Numbered from the stretch's first letter, positions 53,391 to 63,027 are shown. The stretch is 64,000 nucleotides of DNA from Cellvibrionaceae bacterium (GCA_021151695.1 JAGKWU010000013.1:1-64000), one strand, 5' to 3'. Numbers and translations are program-made. The notes: generated by a model not told the origin, from the sequence alone.

Positions 53391-53747
53391 ATGTCACCCA
53401 CGCTTGTCAGTGTCCTGTTGTTAATTTGCAGCAACGTGTTTATGACCTTCGCCTGGTACGCACACCTCAAAGAATTAAATCAAAAACCCTGGATTATTGC
53501 CGCACTGGTGAGCTGGGGAATAGCGCTCTTTGAGTATTTATTGCAAGTACCTGCAAACCGTATTGGCCACACGGTGATGACCGTCGGCCAATTAAAAATT
53601 ATGCAGGAAGTTATCAGCATCAGTGTCTTCATTCCCTTCGCGCTGTTTTATTTGAAGGAACCCTTGAAGCTGGATTATCTCTGGGCAGGATTGTGCTTGC
53701 TGGGCGCGGTGTTTTTTATGTTTCGGGAGAAGTTGTTTGCGTCTTAA
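53391..53747 (+). CDS. DMT-like DUF486 membrane protein
   Basis: A 118-residue four-helix membrane protein of the DUF486 family, related to small drug/metabolite transporters. Conserved strings are VFMTFAWYAHLK, AALVSWGIALFEYLLQVPAN (20 residues) and QLKIMQEVISISVF. Transport substrate is unknown. It follows the small membrane protein gene by 25 bp. Confidence 0.85.
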   Translation: MSPTLVSVLLLICSNVFMTFAWYAHLKELNQKPWIIAALVSWGIALFEYLLQVPANRIGHTVMTVGQLKIMQEVISISVFIPFALFYLKEPLKLDYLWAGLCLLGAVFFMFREKLFAS

Positions 53748-53830
53748 GTGTTTCCCCTATATCAGCCCGCTTTGACATTTGGCAATCTGCCAGCAATAAT
53801 CAGGCAAATTGCCAGTTCAGAGATATTGAG

Positions 53831-54295
53831 ATGGACCGCCTCATTGAATTTACCCCCAAAGCATCCAAGTCCAAACCAGCCCAAGTGCGGGCGTTGGCCA
53901 AGATTGCCAGCTCACTTAATGTGACGATTAAAAGTACACGAGACCTTTCCCGGCTGGCTCGGGCCGGCCTACCCACCACCGCCTTTGAAAGCTTTTCAAA
54001 GCGAGAATTCGGGTTTACCCGTAAAGAAATGGAATGGATTATCCCAATCCGAACCTTTTCGCATCGCAAATCTGGTGGGCATCTAACGCTCGATGAATCC
54101 GATAAATTGATACGTGCTGCACGCATTCAGGCCTTAGCGGCCGAAGTCCTTGGCAGTGAAGAAAAAGCATTGCGTTGGCTACACCAGGAGAGAACTGCTT
54201 TTGACAATTTATCAGCCATGGAACTCATGAAAACCGAACAGGGTGCGCATCAGGTAGAGGAAGCGCTAATCCAGTTGGATGAAGGTTTTTTTTAG
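53831..54295 (+). CDS. Xre/MbcA/ParS-type antitoxin (DUF2384)
   Basis: A 154-residue antitoxin. The N-terminal about 85 residues form an Xre-like helical DNA-binding region (GLPTTAFESFSKREFGFTRK), and the C-terminal toxin-binding DUF2384 part has ALAAEVLGSEEKALRWLHQE, LSAMELMKTEQGAHQVEEAL and ends in LDEGFF. It would neutralise the RES toxin encoded 28 bp downstream and repress the pair. The ATG at 53831 gives a normal length for the family; the frame upstream overlaps the DUF486 gene. Confidence 0.9.
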   Translation: MDRLIEFTPKASKSKPAQVRALAKIASSLNVTIKSTRDLSRLARAGLPTTAFESFSKREFGFTRKEMEWIIPIRTFSHRKSGGHLTLDESDKLIRAARIQALAAEVLGSEEKALRWLHQERTAFDNLSAMELMKTEQGAHQVEEALIQLDEGFF

Positions 54296-54323
54296 ACTAA
54301 AAATAAGGATATAAGGACAGCAA

Positions 54324-54776
54324 ATGAAGCTCTGGCGCATTAGCAACCATGCAAATCTATCGGGACTTGGCGGAACAAAAGCTGGTGGACGTTGGCATAA
54401 CCGCGGCGCTCCAATTGTGTATCTATCTGAGCACCCTGCATTGGCCCTACTGGAAATCATGGTGCACATGGATCTGGATAAAACTGATATTCCTGAAGAC
54501 TATCAACTGCTGGAGGTGGAATATTCTTCTCGTAAAGGCGTTGCCAATCTTTCACGAAAAGCATTGGGCGACGAGTGGCAGGATGATCTGGATTTAACGC
54601 GCTCAATTGGCGACGAGTGGTTAGTGACCTCCACGTCGTTATTACTCAAAGTGCCCAGCGCCATACTCCCACATAGTTGCAATTACTTGCTAAACCCCAA
54701 ACATCCACTTGCGACAGAAGCAGTGATCACTAACGTTAGCAAGCATCCGTTCGATAAGCGCCTGCAACGAATTTAG
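54324..54776 (+). CDS. RES-domain toxin
   Basis: A 150-residue RES toxin, a family of NAD-degrading or ADP-ribosylating enzymes structurally like diphtheria toxin. Family residues are GGRWHNRG (about 20-27, conserved Arg), VYLSEHPALALLEIMVH (about 32-48, conserved Tyr/Ser/Glu) and the late CNYLLNPKHP. Length is standard. It is co-transcribed with the antitoxin. A 3'-end gap of only 29 bp separates it from the convergent GH3 gene. Confidence 0.9.
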   Translation: MKLWRISNHANLSGLGGTKAGGRWHNRGAPIVYLSEHPALALLEIMVHMDLDKTDIPEDYQLLEVEYSSRKGVANLSRKALGDEWQDDLDLTRSIGDEWLVTSTSLLLKVPSAILPHSCNYLLNPKHPLATEAVITNVSKHPFDKRLQRI

Positions 54777-54805
54777 CGATGCCGACATCCTTGTCTGCGA
54801 TGGCT

Positions 54806-57508
54806 CTACTTCACCTTCACACTTTTTCGCAACCGCACATCCGCACTCGAAGCCCCCAGCTGAATTTCATAGTTCCCTTTATCCACGACATACGCTTTTT
54901 GGGCTGTATCGTAAATCGTAAAATCCTTATTGGGATGTAAAGTGAAATTGACTTCGCGACTTTCGCCAGCGCGCAGGTGAATTCGCGTTACGCCTTTTAA
55001 CTCTTTGCGGGCACGATTGTGTTCGGGTTTGATCGGCGCAACATAAAGTTGTACTACGTCGTCACCATCGCGTTGGCCGGTATTTTTGATGACTGCAGAC
55101 ACGTTTACTTCACCATTAGCTGCAACGCTAGTATTGCTAAGCCTTAATGTTGAATAGCTAAACTGCGTATAAGACAAACCAAAACCGAAGGGATACAAAG
55201 GCTCACCGCCAAAATAGCGGTAGGTGCGATTCGCCATGGCGTAGTCATCAAAGGCAGGCAGTTTTTCATCGCCTTTGTAGAAGGTCACTGGCAAACGGCC
55301 CGCGGGATTTTGTTTGCCAAAGAGCACATCGGCCACTGCATCGCCGCCGCGTTGGCCGGGGTACCAGGCAAACAAAATCGCCGGCAATTTTTCTTTCGCC
55401 CAGTCCACCGCTAATGCAGCGCCGCCAGTTAATACCAGCACCACAGGTTTGCCCATCGCTTGCAGTTGCTCCAGCAATTTTTGTTGAATTTGCGGCAAGC
55501 GAATATCCGTGCGGTCACCACCGGCAAAACCGGGGTAATTCACTTTCATCTCTTCGCCTTCCACGTCGCCAGTGAGCCCGCCGACAAACACAATCACCTC
55601 AGATTTATTCGCCGCTTCCATTGCTTCGTCAAGGCCGGATTTGCTACCAGGCATATTCCAGGCGAGGCGCACTTCCGCATCGCGAATATCTTCAAAATAT
55701 TCCACTTTGATGTCGTAACTTTTGCCGGCGTCGAGATCAATACTCGCGGACTTTCCTTCCAGACGAGACACAGTGTCCCAGCGTTCGATAATTTTTTTGC
55801 CATCGATAAATAGACGGAAACCATCATTGGCATCTACGCGTATGTCGTAACGACCAGAGACAGGCGGCAATAATTTCCCAGTCCAGCGCACGCAGTAATT
55901 GTCACTGTCCAAACCGGTTTTTAATTCACCGCTGGCGAGCAAATCATCTGTTGGGGCACCGCGATCCCAGCGGAAACCTATGCGCCTGTCGATGCGCGTC
56001 AGCACAGGGCTTCCAGCAAAATCGCGACCGCGAAAATATTCCCCTTTCAAACCCTGCTCAGTCGAATTGGCAGAGGGGCGCAAATACTGTGGCTCAATTA
56101 AAGGCGCTGCACGCGGATCTTCACGGCCCTCCACCAAATCCACGCCGCGCGCAAAATGAATTTGTACGCCCGGCGCAGCGCCGGCTTTTATACCGTCGAG
56201 AATCGTCACAGGCGATGCCGGTGTGCCGTAATAATTACCGAGCAATGACATCACATCGTTGGCCGTAGGGCCGATCACCGCGATATGGCGAACACTTGGA
56301 GAGAGCGGCAATACACCATTATTTTTAAGCAACACGAGCGACTCCACCGCCGCTCGGCGCGCCAGCACATCATTTTCTGGCGACTGGTTTTTGCTGTAGG
56401 GTGTTTGCGCCCAGCGCACTTTTTCGGGCTTGTCGAACATACCCAATTCAAAGCGAGTGAGCATCAAACGCACGAGGGATCTATCGATTTCCGCTTCGCT
56501 GATCAACCCTTGGCTGACAGCGCCTTTCAATGCGGCGTAAGTTCCTCCGCAGTTGAGATCATCGCCAGCTTTTACAGCCAGCGCAGCGGCTTGTTCTGCA
56601 GTGGCGACAATTTTGTGGTGCAGGAAAATATCTTCCACCGAATCGCAATCAGATACGACATAGCCTTTAAAACCCCATTCGCCGCGCAAAATATCTTGCA
56701 GTAGCCGCTGACTGGCCGATGCAGATTCGCCGTAAACACGGTTGTAAGCGCCCATCACCGAAGCCACCTTGCCCTCTTGCACCAGTGCGCGGAAGGCGGG
56801 CAAATAAGTTTCGCGCAGGTCACGCTCGCTCGGCGCCACATCAAATTCATGGCGGCTGGCTTCGGGGCCGCTGTGCACCGCAAAGTGTTTGGCGGTGGCG
56901 TCAAGCTTGCGATAGGGGCCGTCCATCTGTTGCAGGCCTTTCACAAAAGACACGCCCATCATGGCGGTGAGGAAGGGATCTTCGCCGTAGGTTTCCTGCC
57001 CGCGACCCCAACGCGGATCGCGAAAGATATTGATGTTGGGCGACCAAAACGTCAGCCCCTGGTAGCGCTCATGCAAGCCGCGACGCAAAAAGTCATGATG
57101 CTTGGCACGGGCCTCTTCGCTGATGGCATTGGCGACATCACCCATCAGCTGGCGATCAAAACTCGCTGCCAGACCAATCGCTTGGGGGAAAACAGTGGCG
57201 GAACCTGCGCGCGCCACCCCGTGCAGCGCCTCGTTCCACCATTCATAGGCGGGCAGGCCCAAACGCGGAATCGCGGGAGCCTTGTTCATCATTTGGCTGA
57301 TTTTTTCATCCAGCGTCATATGGGCAACCAGGTTGCGGGCGCGCGCTTCAAACGGCAGGTCTTCGTTCTTGTAACTGGCTTCATCCCCTGCCATCACCTG
57401 ATCATTAAGAGCGACCTGCTTATCGGCCAGCGACTGGGCGTGTGAAGGTGCGGCCAACGCGCAAAGCGTGAGGGCCAGAGCGATTAGCCGCTGCGGTTTA
57501 TTGGTCAT
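54806..57508 (-). CDS. Glycoside hydrolase family 3 with PA14 insert
   Basis: A 900-residue secreted glycosidase. A signal peptide (about 7-24, ending SHAQ) precedes the GH3 N-terminal barrel; YVVSDCDSVEDIF holds the predicted nucleophile Asp287. SDCDSV rather than SDW is usual in beta-xylosidase/arabinosidase-like members. The C-terminal GH3 sandwich is interrupted by a PA14 domain (about 470-610; GEYFRGRDF, RWTGKLLPPVSGRYDIRV). A fibronectin-III-like end domain (about 780-895) follows. It most likely removes xylose, glucose or arabinose from oligosaccharides. The ATG at 57508 has GGGAGAG upstream. A GntR-like palindrome lies about 50 bp before the start. Confidence 0.92.
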   Translation of the reverse strand: MTNKPQRLIALALTLCALAAPSHAQSLADKQVALNDQVMAGDEASYKNEDLPFEARARNLVAHMTLDEKISQMMNKAPAIPRLGLPAYEWWNEALHGVARAGSATVFPQAIGLAASFDRQLMGDVANAISEEARAKHHDFLRRGLHERYQGLTFWSPNINIFRDPRWGRGQETYGEDPFLTAMMGVSFVKGLQQMDGPYRKLDATAKHFAVHSGPEASRHEFDVAPSERDLRETYLPAFRALVQEGKVASVMGAYNRVYGESASASQRLLQDILRGEWGFKGYVVSDCDSVEDIFLHHKIVATAEQAAALAVKAGDDLNCGGTYAALKGAVSQGLISEAEIDRSLVRLMLTRFELGMFDKPEKVRWAQTPYSKNQSPENDVLARRAAVESLVLLKNNGVLPLSPSVRHIAVIGPTANDVMSLLGNYYGTPASPVTILDGIKAGAAPGVQIHFARGVDLVEGREDPRAAPLIEPQYLRPSANSTEQGLKGEYFRGRDFAGSPVLTRIDRRIGFRWDRGAPTDDLLASGELKTGLDSDNYCVRWTGKLLPPVSGRYDIRVDANDGFRLFIDGKKIIERWDTVSRLEGKSASIDLDAGKSYDIKVEYFEDIRDAEVRLAWNMPGSKSGLDEAMEAANKSEVIVFVGGLTGDVEGEEMKVNYPGFAGGDRTDIRLPQIQQKLLEQLQAMGKPVVLVLTGGAALAVDWAKEKLPAILFAWYPGQRGGDAVADVLFGKQNPAGRLPVTFYKGDEKLPAFDDYAMANRTYRYFGGEPLYPFGFGLSYTQFSYSTLRLSNTSVAANGEVNVSAVIKNTGQRDGDDVVQLYVAPIKPEHNRARKELKGVTRIHLRAGESREVNFTLHPNKDFTIYDTAQKAYVVDKGNYEIQLGASSADVRLRKSVKVK

Positions 57509-57558
57509 GACAATATCTCTCCCGGTATTTTTATGAAGATATAGTCTCATCCACCATA

Positions 57559-57572
57559 ACTTGCATACAAGT
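57559..57572. promoter_or_regulatory. 14-bp palindrome upstream of the GH3 gene
   Basis: ACTTGCATACAAGT has 5-bp perfect arms (ACTTG/CAAGT) and its core TTGTATGCAA on the minus strand resembles GntR-type operators such as those of hexuronate regulators (TTGTATACAA). It lies 51-64 bp upstream of the GH3 ATG. Confidence 0.45.
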
Positions 57573-57699
57573 AAATAGACAATTCCTAACACTTCTCAGT
57601 GGCGTTCATTGGCGCAATAAAAGCCCTCGTTACTGGCAAATCTGGACTATAACTTCTGATATTGCCGGGCCACTCATTCAGTCCGCCAGGGGGCAAAGC

Positions 57700-59610
57700 T
57701 TGTCAAACATTCCACCAACCGAATCCAATGCCGATTTGATCTTCGATGACGTCAAGCGCAAAACGCGCATGCGTCTGCAGCAGATACAGCGCGTCACCCA
57801 ATTTGCGCTGCTGCTGATCGCCTTGGACACCCTCTATATAGGTCGCTACCTGGACGCGGGCGTGCTGCTGGGCACGGCTATGTTTTTATTTTCCGTCGAC
57901 TGGGCTATTCACCAAAAACGCACAGCACTGGGATCGGGAATACTCGTGGTCACTCTCACGTTGATGCTCTCGGGCCTCGCGTGGATTGGCAGCGGCATCC
58001 GCGATACTGCCATGCTGGGTTACTGCGGCGTGCTGATATTTACCGCGATGCTCGGCAACAAACGTTTGCTGCTGGTGGTGATTGGTTTGATGTTGGCGAT
58101 GGTGGCATTTATCACCCACAGCAATTTCAGTGGCAGCCATGTTAACGAGATAGAACCCATCAATTGGTACACAGGCGCCATAGTGATTGTGGTGATCTGT
58201 GTGGTCGGCTTTAGCGCCTGGTTGATGGCCCACGATTACCGCGAAGCGCTCGATGAACTCGCCCACGAAAATCGTCTGGTGAACGATGCGCGCGAGCAGA
58301 TTGAACATCTCGCCATGTACGATCACCTCACCCAATTGCCCAACCGCAATGTCGCGCGTACCGCCTTCAACAATGCCTATGCATTGGCGCGCGACAACGA
58401 CCGGCCGCTGGCATTGATTTTTATCGATCTCGACAATTTAAAACCCATCAACGATTCGCTGGGTCATCAAGCCGGTGATGAGATTTTGCGCGAAGTTGCA
58501 GATCGCTTGCGACGCATCGCCGATAACCAGCATCTGGTGTGTCGCTACGGCGGCGATGAATTTGTCATGATCCCACAAGGCATACATACCAACGATGATG
58601 CGTCGGCGCTAGCACTGATGATTCTGCACACCATCTCGCAACCTTTTTCCATTCGCCAGATTGAGATGAATTGCACCTGCTCCATCGGCATCGCCATGGC
58701 GCCGCGCGACGGAACAGATCTGGATACGCTGATCAAAAAAGCCGATATCGCCATGTATCAATCCAAGGATTCCGGGCGCAACAGCTTTCGCTTTTTTGAT
58801 GTGGCCAGTAACCACAATATGTTCGAGCATATGAACCTGGCGAGCAGCATGCGCAAGGCGCTGCACGACAAACAATTCCTGCTTTACTACCAACCCAAAA
58901 TTGATTTGCAAACCCAGGCGCTCACCGGTTTTGAAGCACTGGTGCGCTGGCAACATCCGCAATATGGTTTTATTTCGCCGGCGACCTTTATATCCATGGC
59001 CGAATCTTCCGGTGTGATTATTCAATTAGGTGAGTGGGTCATTAATGAAGCTTGTCGCCAGGGAAAGGAGTGGATCAATCGCGGGATGCGCAGCTTTTCG
59101 ATTGCAGTGAATGTGTCATCGATTCAATTCAAGCGTGGCACTATCGATAGCGTGCTGATGAATGCGCTGGAGCGCAGTAAATTTCCTGCGCAGATGCTGG
59201 AGTTGGAACTCACCGAATCCTTATTGATTGACGATACGGAGCGACTCACCAGCACGCTTTCCAGCTTACGCAGCATGGGCCTGCATTTTTCCATCGACGA
59301 TTTCGGTACCGGTTATTCCAACCTGGGTTACCTGAAAAAATTTGAAGTGGAGTTTTTAAAAATTGACCAGTCCTTTGTGCGCCGCATGGAGCAAAACCCG
59401 GAGGATCTGGTCATCGTCAAAGCCATTATCCAATTGGCAGAGAGCCTGGGGCTAGAGACTATCGCCGAAGGTGTAGAGACAGAATCTGCCGCCGACATAC
59501 TGCGTGAACTTGGCTGCAGCATGGGACAAGGCTATCTGTGGTCGCGCCCCATGCCCGCCCTGGAAGCCGAGCGTTTCTGGCGCGATTGGAATTTGATGGA
59601 GCAGATTTAA
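57700..59610 (+). CDS. Membrane GGDEF-EAL cyclic-di-GMP enzyme
   Basis: A 636-residue inner-membrane protein with an N-terminal region of about six helices (about 30-180), a GGDEF domain with intact RYGGDEF (about 282-288) and an EAL domain with EALVRW (about 411), NVSSIQF, ELTES, DDFGTGYSNL, LKIDQSF and IAEGVET. Both catalytic sites look intact, so it may make and/or degrade cyclic di-GMP; the net activity cannot be predicted. The start is TTG at 57700 preceded by AGGGGG. It is divergent from the GH3 gene, with a 191-bp spacer. Confidence 0.92.
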   Translation: MSNIPPTESNADLIFDDVKRKTRMRLQQIQRVTQFALLLIALDTLYIGRYLDAGVLLGTAMFLFSVDWAIHQKRTALGSGILVVTLTLMLSGLAWIGSGIRDTAMLGYCGVLIFTAMLGNKRLLLVVIGLMLAMVAFITHSNFSGSHVNEIEPINWYTGAIVIVVICVVGFSAWLMAHDYREALDELAHENRLVNDAREQIEHLAMYDHLTQLPNRNVARTAFNNAYALARDNDRPLALIFIDLDNLKPINDSLGHQAGDEILREVADRLRRIADNQHLVCRYGGDEFVMIPQGIHTNDDASALALMILHTISQPFSIRQIEMNCTCSIGIAMAPRDGTDLDTLIKKADIAMYQSKDSGRNSFRFFDVASNHNMFEHMNLASSMRKALHDKQFLLYYQPKIDLQTQALTGFEALVRWQHPQYGFISPATFISMAESSGVIIQLGEWVINEACRQGKEWINRGMRSFSIAVNVSSIQFKRGTIDSVLMNALERSKFPAQMLELELTESLLIDDTERLTSTLSSLRSMGLHFSIDDFGTGYSNLGYLKKFEVEFLKIDQSFVRRMEQNPEDLVIVKAIIQLAESLGLETIAEGVETESAADILRELGCSMGQGYLWSRPMPALEAERFWRDWNLMEQI

Positions 59611-59645
59611 CACGCCGCCGCAGAGCGCGCGTTAACCATGCCCTA

Positions 59646-61079
59646 TTAGCCATGGACAACCGGCGCCGCTACATCCCCGTCGTGCACCGTCAAATTTTTC
59701 ATCCACAATTTTTTACGAATGCGCCGGCGCACTGGCAACAACTTCAAACCGTCTTCCAAAAACATCAGCGCATATAAAACCGTAAAGTGGAAACCGCCAA
59801 AAAACACCGCTGCGGAATAAATCGGGATGCCAAACAGCCACATCACAATAGTGTCGGTAATCAGGCAAAATTTGTTGTCGCCGCCCGCCCGCAATACACC
59901 GACGATACGCATCAGGTTAAATACCTTGAGCCATACCAGCACACAAAACACGGCTAGAGTTTGCATCAATAAAGTGACCGTCTCTTGCGCAAGCGGCGCA
60001 AATATTTGCACCACCCAGGGCCGTGCAATATAAAGTCCGGCAGACATGGCAATCACCAGTATCAAGGTGAAGCGATTAAAAAAGAGTTGTAGTTGCCAGG
60101 CATAATCAGGCTGATTCGCACCCAATGAGCGCCCAATCAACACAGCTGACGCATTGGCAAGCCCCACAAAAAGCGCGAAGAAAGTACTCTCTACTGGAAC
60201 CACCATGCCCATCACTGCCAACGCATCTGTGCCGGCAAAACCTGTCACCACGTGATAGGTAGCATTGCCCACCGCCCAGATGCCGTAATTGGCAACCAGC
60301 GGTAATGCAAACGCGAGGTAGCGTTTGACCTGTACACCATCAAAGCCCTGACGCAATTGCGCGAAGCTCAATGCAAAGCCGTGGCGTTTTGCATAGAGAT
60401 ACCCCAACACAAACACCAATTGCACACAGCGCGCAGTGAGTGTCGCCCAAGCCGCGCCCGCAACACCCAGCGCAGGACAACCCCAATGGCCGGTGATAAG
60501 CGCGTAGTTGAGCAATACATTGATCACCGCCGCTATAACGCCCGCAATCAGCGGCATGGTGGTCTGCCCCAGTGGGCGCAGTGCGGCCTCGGCAATAACG
60601 ATGATCTGGGTTAACAACAAAACAGGGGCCGTGATCACTAAAAACTGTGCGGCAAGATTCGCCACGGTTGGATCAGGATTAATCCAGTGCACCCACACAG
60701 GGGCCGCAAATCCGCACAGCAGCATGATGGGCACAATAATGGAAATGCCCACCACCACTGTCACCGCCAGAGTGCGCTGGCAGCTGGCGAAATCGCGCGC
60801 ACCATAATACTGGGCGATAAGCACACTGCCGCCTGTGGCAAATCCGCTCATCAATACCAGCAATAAAAAATGAATCTTGGCCGCAAGGCCAACCGCAGCG
60901 ATAGATGTCTCCCCCAGGGGCGCCACCATCATCACGTCCGCCATGCCCAAAAAGGATGAGAGCAGCAACTGCCCAGCCACGGGCAACGCCAGCATCAGCA
61001 AGGTAGTTACAAAAGCTTTGGAATTCACATCAGGCAAGGGTTTGATCACAGGCGGCTCCGTATGGCTTGGTGGGCGCAT
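59646..61079 (-). CDS. MATE-family multidrug/cation transporter
   Basis: A 477-residue membrane protein with about twelve helices. MATE features are LALPVAGQLLLSSFLGMADV (20 residues) near the start, TGGSVLIAQYYGARD (about 82-96) and VGLANASAVLIGRSLGANQP (about 306-325) in the two symmetric halves. The family exports drugs or cationic metabolites using Na+ or H+. Its substrate is unknown. Convergent with the GGDEF-EAL gene, 35 bp between stops. Confidence 0.9.
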   Translation of the reverse strand: MRPPSHTEPPVIKPLPDVNSKAFVTTLLMLALPVAGQLLLSSFLGMADVMMVAPLGETSIAAVGLAAKIHFLLLVLMSGFATGGSVLIAQYYGARDFASCQRTLAVTVVVGISIIVPIMLLCGFAAPVWVHWINPDPTVANLAAQFLVITAPVLLLTQIIVIAEAALRPLGQTTMPLIAGVIAAVINVLLNYALITGHWGCPALGVAGAAWATLTARCVQLVFVLGYLYAKRHGFALSFAQLRQGFDGVQVKRYLAFALPLVANYGIWAVGNATYHVVTGFAGTDALAVMGMVVPVESTFFALFVGLANASAVLIGRSLGANQPDYAWQLQLFFNRFTLILVIAMSAGLYIARPWVVQIFAPLAQETVTLLMQTLAVFCVLVWLKVFNLMRIVGVLRAGGDNKFCLITDTIVMWLFGIPIYSAAVFFGGFHFTVLYALMFLEDGLKLLPVRRRIRKKLWMKNLTVHDGDVAAPVVHG

Positions 61080-61265
61080 TATAAAGAGCCGCTACCGCGA
61101 ACGAGCGATGAATACCTATGTAGTTAACAAAATTAACAATTCTTAAAAAGACAAATGCGTTTCGCCTGCCGCACTATCTGCATCGCACTATCTGAAGCAC
61201 AATCATAAAAACCTGATAAGGATCTGCCGTGCACAACTTTCCATTCAGACTTAACAGGAATTTTT

Positions 61266-61949
61266 ATGAATCGTTTCAGCGCGTTTACCTGGCTACCTCT
61301 GCTGGCCTTATCTCTGGCAACAAGTAGCTTCGCAGCGGAAAAAGCCAGTTCACCCAATATTGTACTCACTGCCATTCCCTATGCGACCAGCATATCCAGC
61401 GAGCAGGGTAAGCTTGTTCAACAGGGACAAGATCTGGTTATCACCGCCTATAAAGGCACAGATTTGTTTAACGATATGTTCAGTGGCGTAAACAAAGACA
61501 ATGCCCCTCGTTTACTCTTCCAACCTAAAGGCGATTTTATTTTTTCCGCCAAACTCAGCGGTAAATTTGCCGGCAAATACGATGGCGGGGCCCTGATTGT
61601 CTACGGCGACTCCAACTCCTACGGCAAACTCACCTTCGAGCGCGGCCACGATGGACAACAGAGCCTTTGGTCCACGGTAACCAGCAAACGGGCTGACGAT
61701 GTGCAACATCGCGGCATCAAGAGCGATAGCCTCTACCTGAAGGTCGCTCGTGTCGGCAAGATGTGTTTCCTCTACAGTTCTGCGGACGGCAAAACCTGGG
61801 ACATGCTGCGCAGCTTTACGCTGGATAATTCACAAGACCTGCAGGTGGGCGTCATGGCCCAAGCACCAGAAGCTGAGTCATTTAGTTTGAATGTGTCAGA
61901 GATTCGCTTTAGCCCGCGCACATTCAAAGACTATTGGCAGGGCGAATAA
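61266..61949 (+). CDS. Secreted DUF1349 (concanavalin-like) protein
   Basis: A 227-residue protein with a signal peptide (about 7-24, ending SFAAE). The body matches DUF1349, a jelly-roll family: APRLLFQPKGDFIFSAKLSG (20 residues), KLTFERGHDGQQSLWSTVT (19) and the late FLYSSADGKTWDML and VGVMAQAPE. Members often accompany sugar-active proteins. CAGGAA precedes the ATG. A REP-like palindrome follows the stop. Exact function is unknown. Confidence 0.8.
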   Translation: MNRFSAFTWLPLLALSLATSSFAAEKASSPNIVLTAIPYATSISSEQGKLVQQGQDLVITAYKGTDLFNDMFSGVNKDNAPRLLFQPKGDFIFSAKLSGKFAGKYDGGALIVYGDSNSYGKLTFERGHDGQQSLWSTVTSKRADDVQHRGIKSDSLYLKVARVGKMCFLYSSADGKTWDMLRSFTLDNSQDLQVGVMAQAPEAESFSLNVSEIRFSPRTFKDYWQGE

Positions 61950-61951
61950 CC

Positions 61952-61982
61952 GCCGCCCCCGCGATAGCGCGGGGGCTCCTAC
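61952..61982 (-). repeat. REP-like palindrome
   Basis: Read on the minus strand it starts GTAGGAGC (61975-61982) and forms a stem CCCCCGCG/CGCGGGGG (61956-61963 with 61968-61975). A GTAG head before a GC-rich hairpin is the form of Pseudomonas REP elements mobilised by RAYT transposases. Only one copy was noticed in this window. Confidence 0.65.
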
Positions 61983-62125
61983 AAAATGTCGATTTCTTTA
62001 ACACTATTCGCCCAGCCCCATGGCGCATAAAACCGCAACACACTGTTTTGTAATACAATATTACTAGCGGTATATTAATTGCTTTCTTTATGGCTCCAAA
62101 AACTATACCTATATGGGAGACCTAC

Positions 62126-62731
62126 ATGCGTTTACTAAAAGCTTTAATGATTGGTGTTTCTTCTGCTCTGTTGAGCGTGACTGCAAGCGCAGCCGTCGTA
62201 TTCGAAAATAGCGGTTATGACGATATCTGGAGCGGCAACAATCCATTTACCTATGAGGAAGTGACCAATAGCTTTGCCCTGCAAAGCAATACCCTGTTGA
62301 CCTCGCTAACCTACAATGCTCTTACCACCGACGCTACCCAACCCGTAACCAATGTTCTGGTTAAATTCTACGAAAACAACAGCGGCAACCTTGGCAGCTT
62401 GTTGTTCTCCCAGAGCTTGAGCGTTAGCAGCACTAATATCGTTGGCAATCTGTGGGGTTATTACGACCTGACTAACTACACCATTTCCCTGCCAAACTTC
62501 GCGCTTGATGCGGGCAGCTATTTCGTGGGCCTGCTGGTTTCCCCCACCCAATGGGATCAACATTGGGCAGTCGTTGGCAACCCGGCGACAGGCGGCGAAC
62601 AAGCATCTGATGGCTTTGCCCATTACTTCCGCCTGGAATCCAACCCAGCTACCGTACCAGAGCCATCAGCTCTGTTGCTGTTGGGCCTGGGTATTTTCGG
62701 CCTGGGCGCCGCCCGCGCTCGCAAAGCGTAA
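62126..62731 (+). CDS. PEP-CTERM sorting-domain protein
   Basis: A 201-residue exported protein. It has a signal peptide (about 5-22, LLSVTASAA) and a C-terminal PEP-CTERM tag: VPEPSALLLLGLGIFGLG then ARARKA. Such tags are cut by an exosortase and are tied to exopolysaccharide-producing bacteria. The middle region is beta-rich with aromatic residues and is unrecognised. GGGAGA precedes ATG 62126. No exosortase gene is in the window, so one must be elsewhere if the tag works. A terminator follows. Confidence 0.85.
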   Translation: MRLLKALMIGVSSALLSVTASAAVVFENSGYDDIWSGNNPFTYEEVTNSFALQSNTLLTSLTYNALTTDATQPVTNVLVKFYENNSGNLGSLLFSQSLSVSSTNIVGNLWGYYDLTNYTISLPNFALDAGSYFVGLLVSPTQWDQHWAVVGNPATGGEQASDGFAHYFRLESNPATVPEPSALLLLGLGIFGLGAARARKA

Positions 62732-62750
62732 TTAGCAAATTGCGTGCAAC

Positions 62751-62777
62751 AAAAAGCCTGGCAAATGCCGGGCTTTT
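62751..62777 (+). terminator. Terminator after the PEP-CTERM gene
   Basis: AAAAAGCCTGGC/GCCGGGCTTTTT with an AAAT loop (one G-T pair), 20 bp past the stop. Confidence 0.85.
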
Positions 62778-62841
62778 TGGTTTTGGAGGATAACAAATTG
62801 ACTTAAAAAAATAATCGCACGCAAGATATTGAATTAATCAG

Positions 62842-63027
62842 ATGGAGGTTTGCATGCACCCACCTCGCCCTAGAAAAGTGGCTAAAAAAACTATCGGCAC
62901 GAATATAAAACAGCAAAACGCCAATCAGGTAAATTTCTGGCGAGAACACAACCGATCCGCCATAACAGCCTACAACAAATCAGTTACAGAAACTGGTGTA
63001 TTCAGTGACGGGATAAGAGGCTTTTAA
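62842..63027 (+). pseudogene. Remnant of a CcdA-type antitoxin gene, ccdB missing
   Basis: The 61-codon frame ends in FWREHNRSAITAYNKSVTET then GVFSDGIRGF, which matches the C-terminal toxin-binding half of chromosomal CcdA antitoxins. The N-terminal half (HPPRPRKVAKKTIGTN) is shorter than a normal ribbon-helix-helix domain, so the DNA-binding part seems deleted. The stop is followed by TAAGGAG, the kind of ribosome site expected for ccdB, but no ccdB follows; a convergent gene ends 10 bp later. It is probably a decayed toxin-antitoxin locus; a solitary anti-toxin cannot be excluded. Confidence 0.65.
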
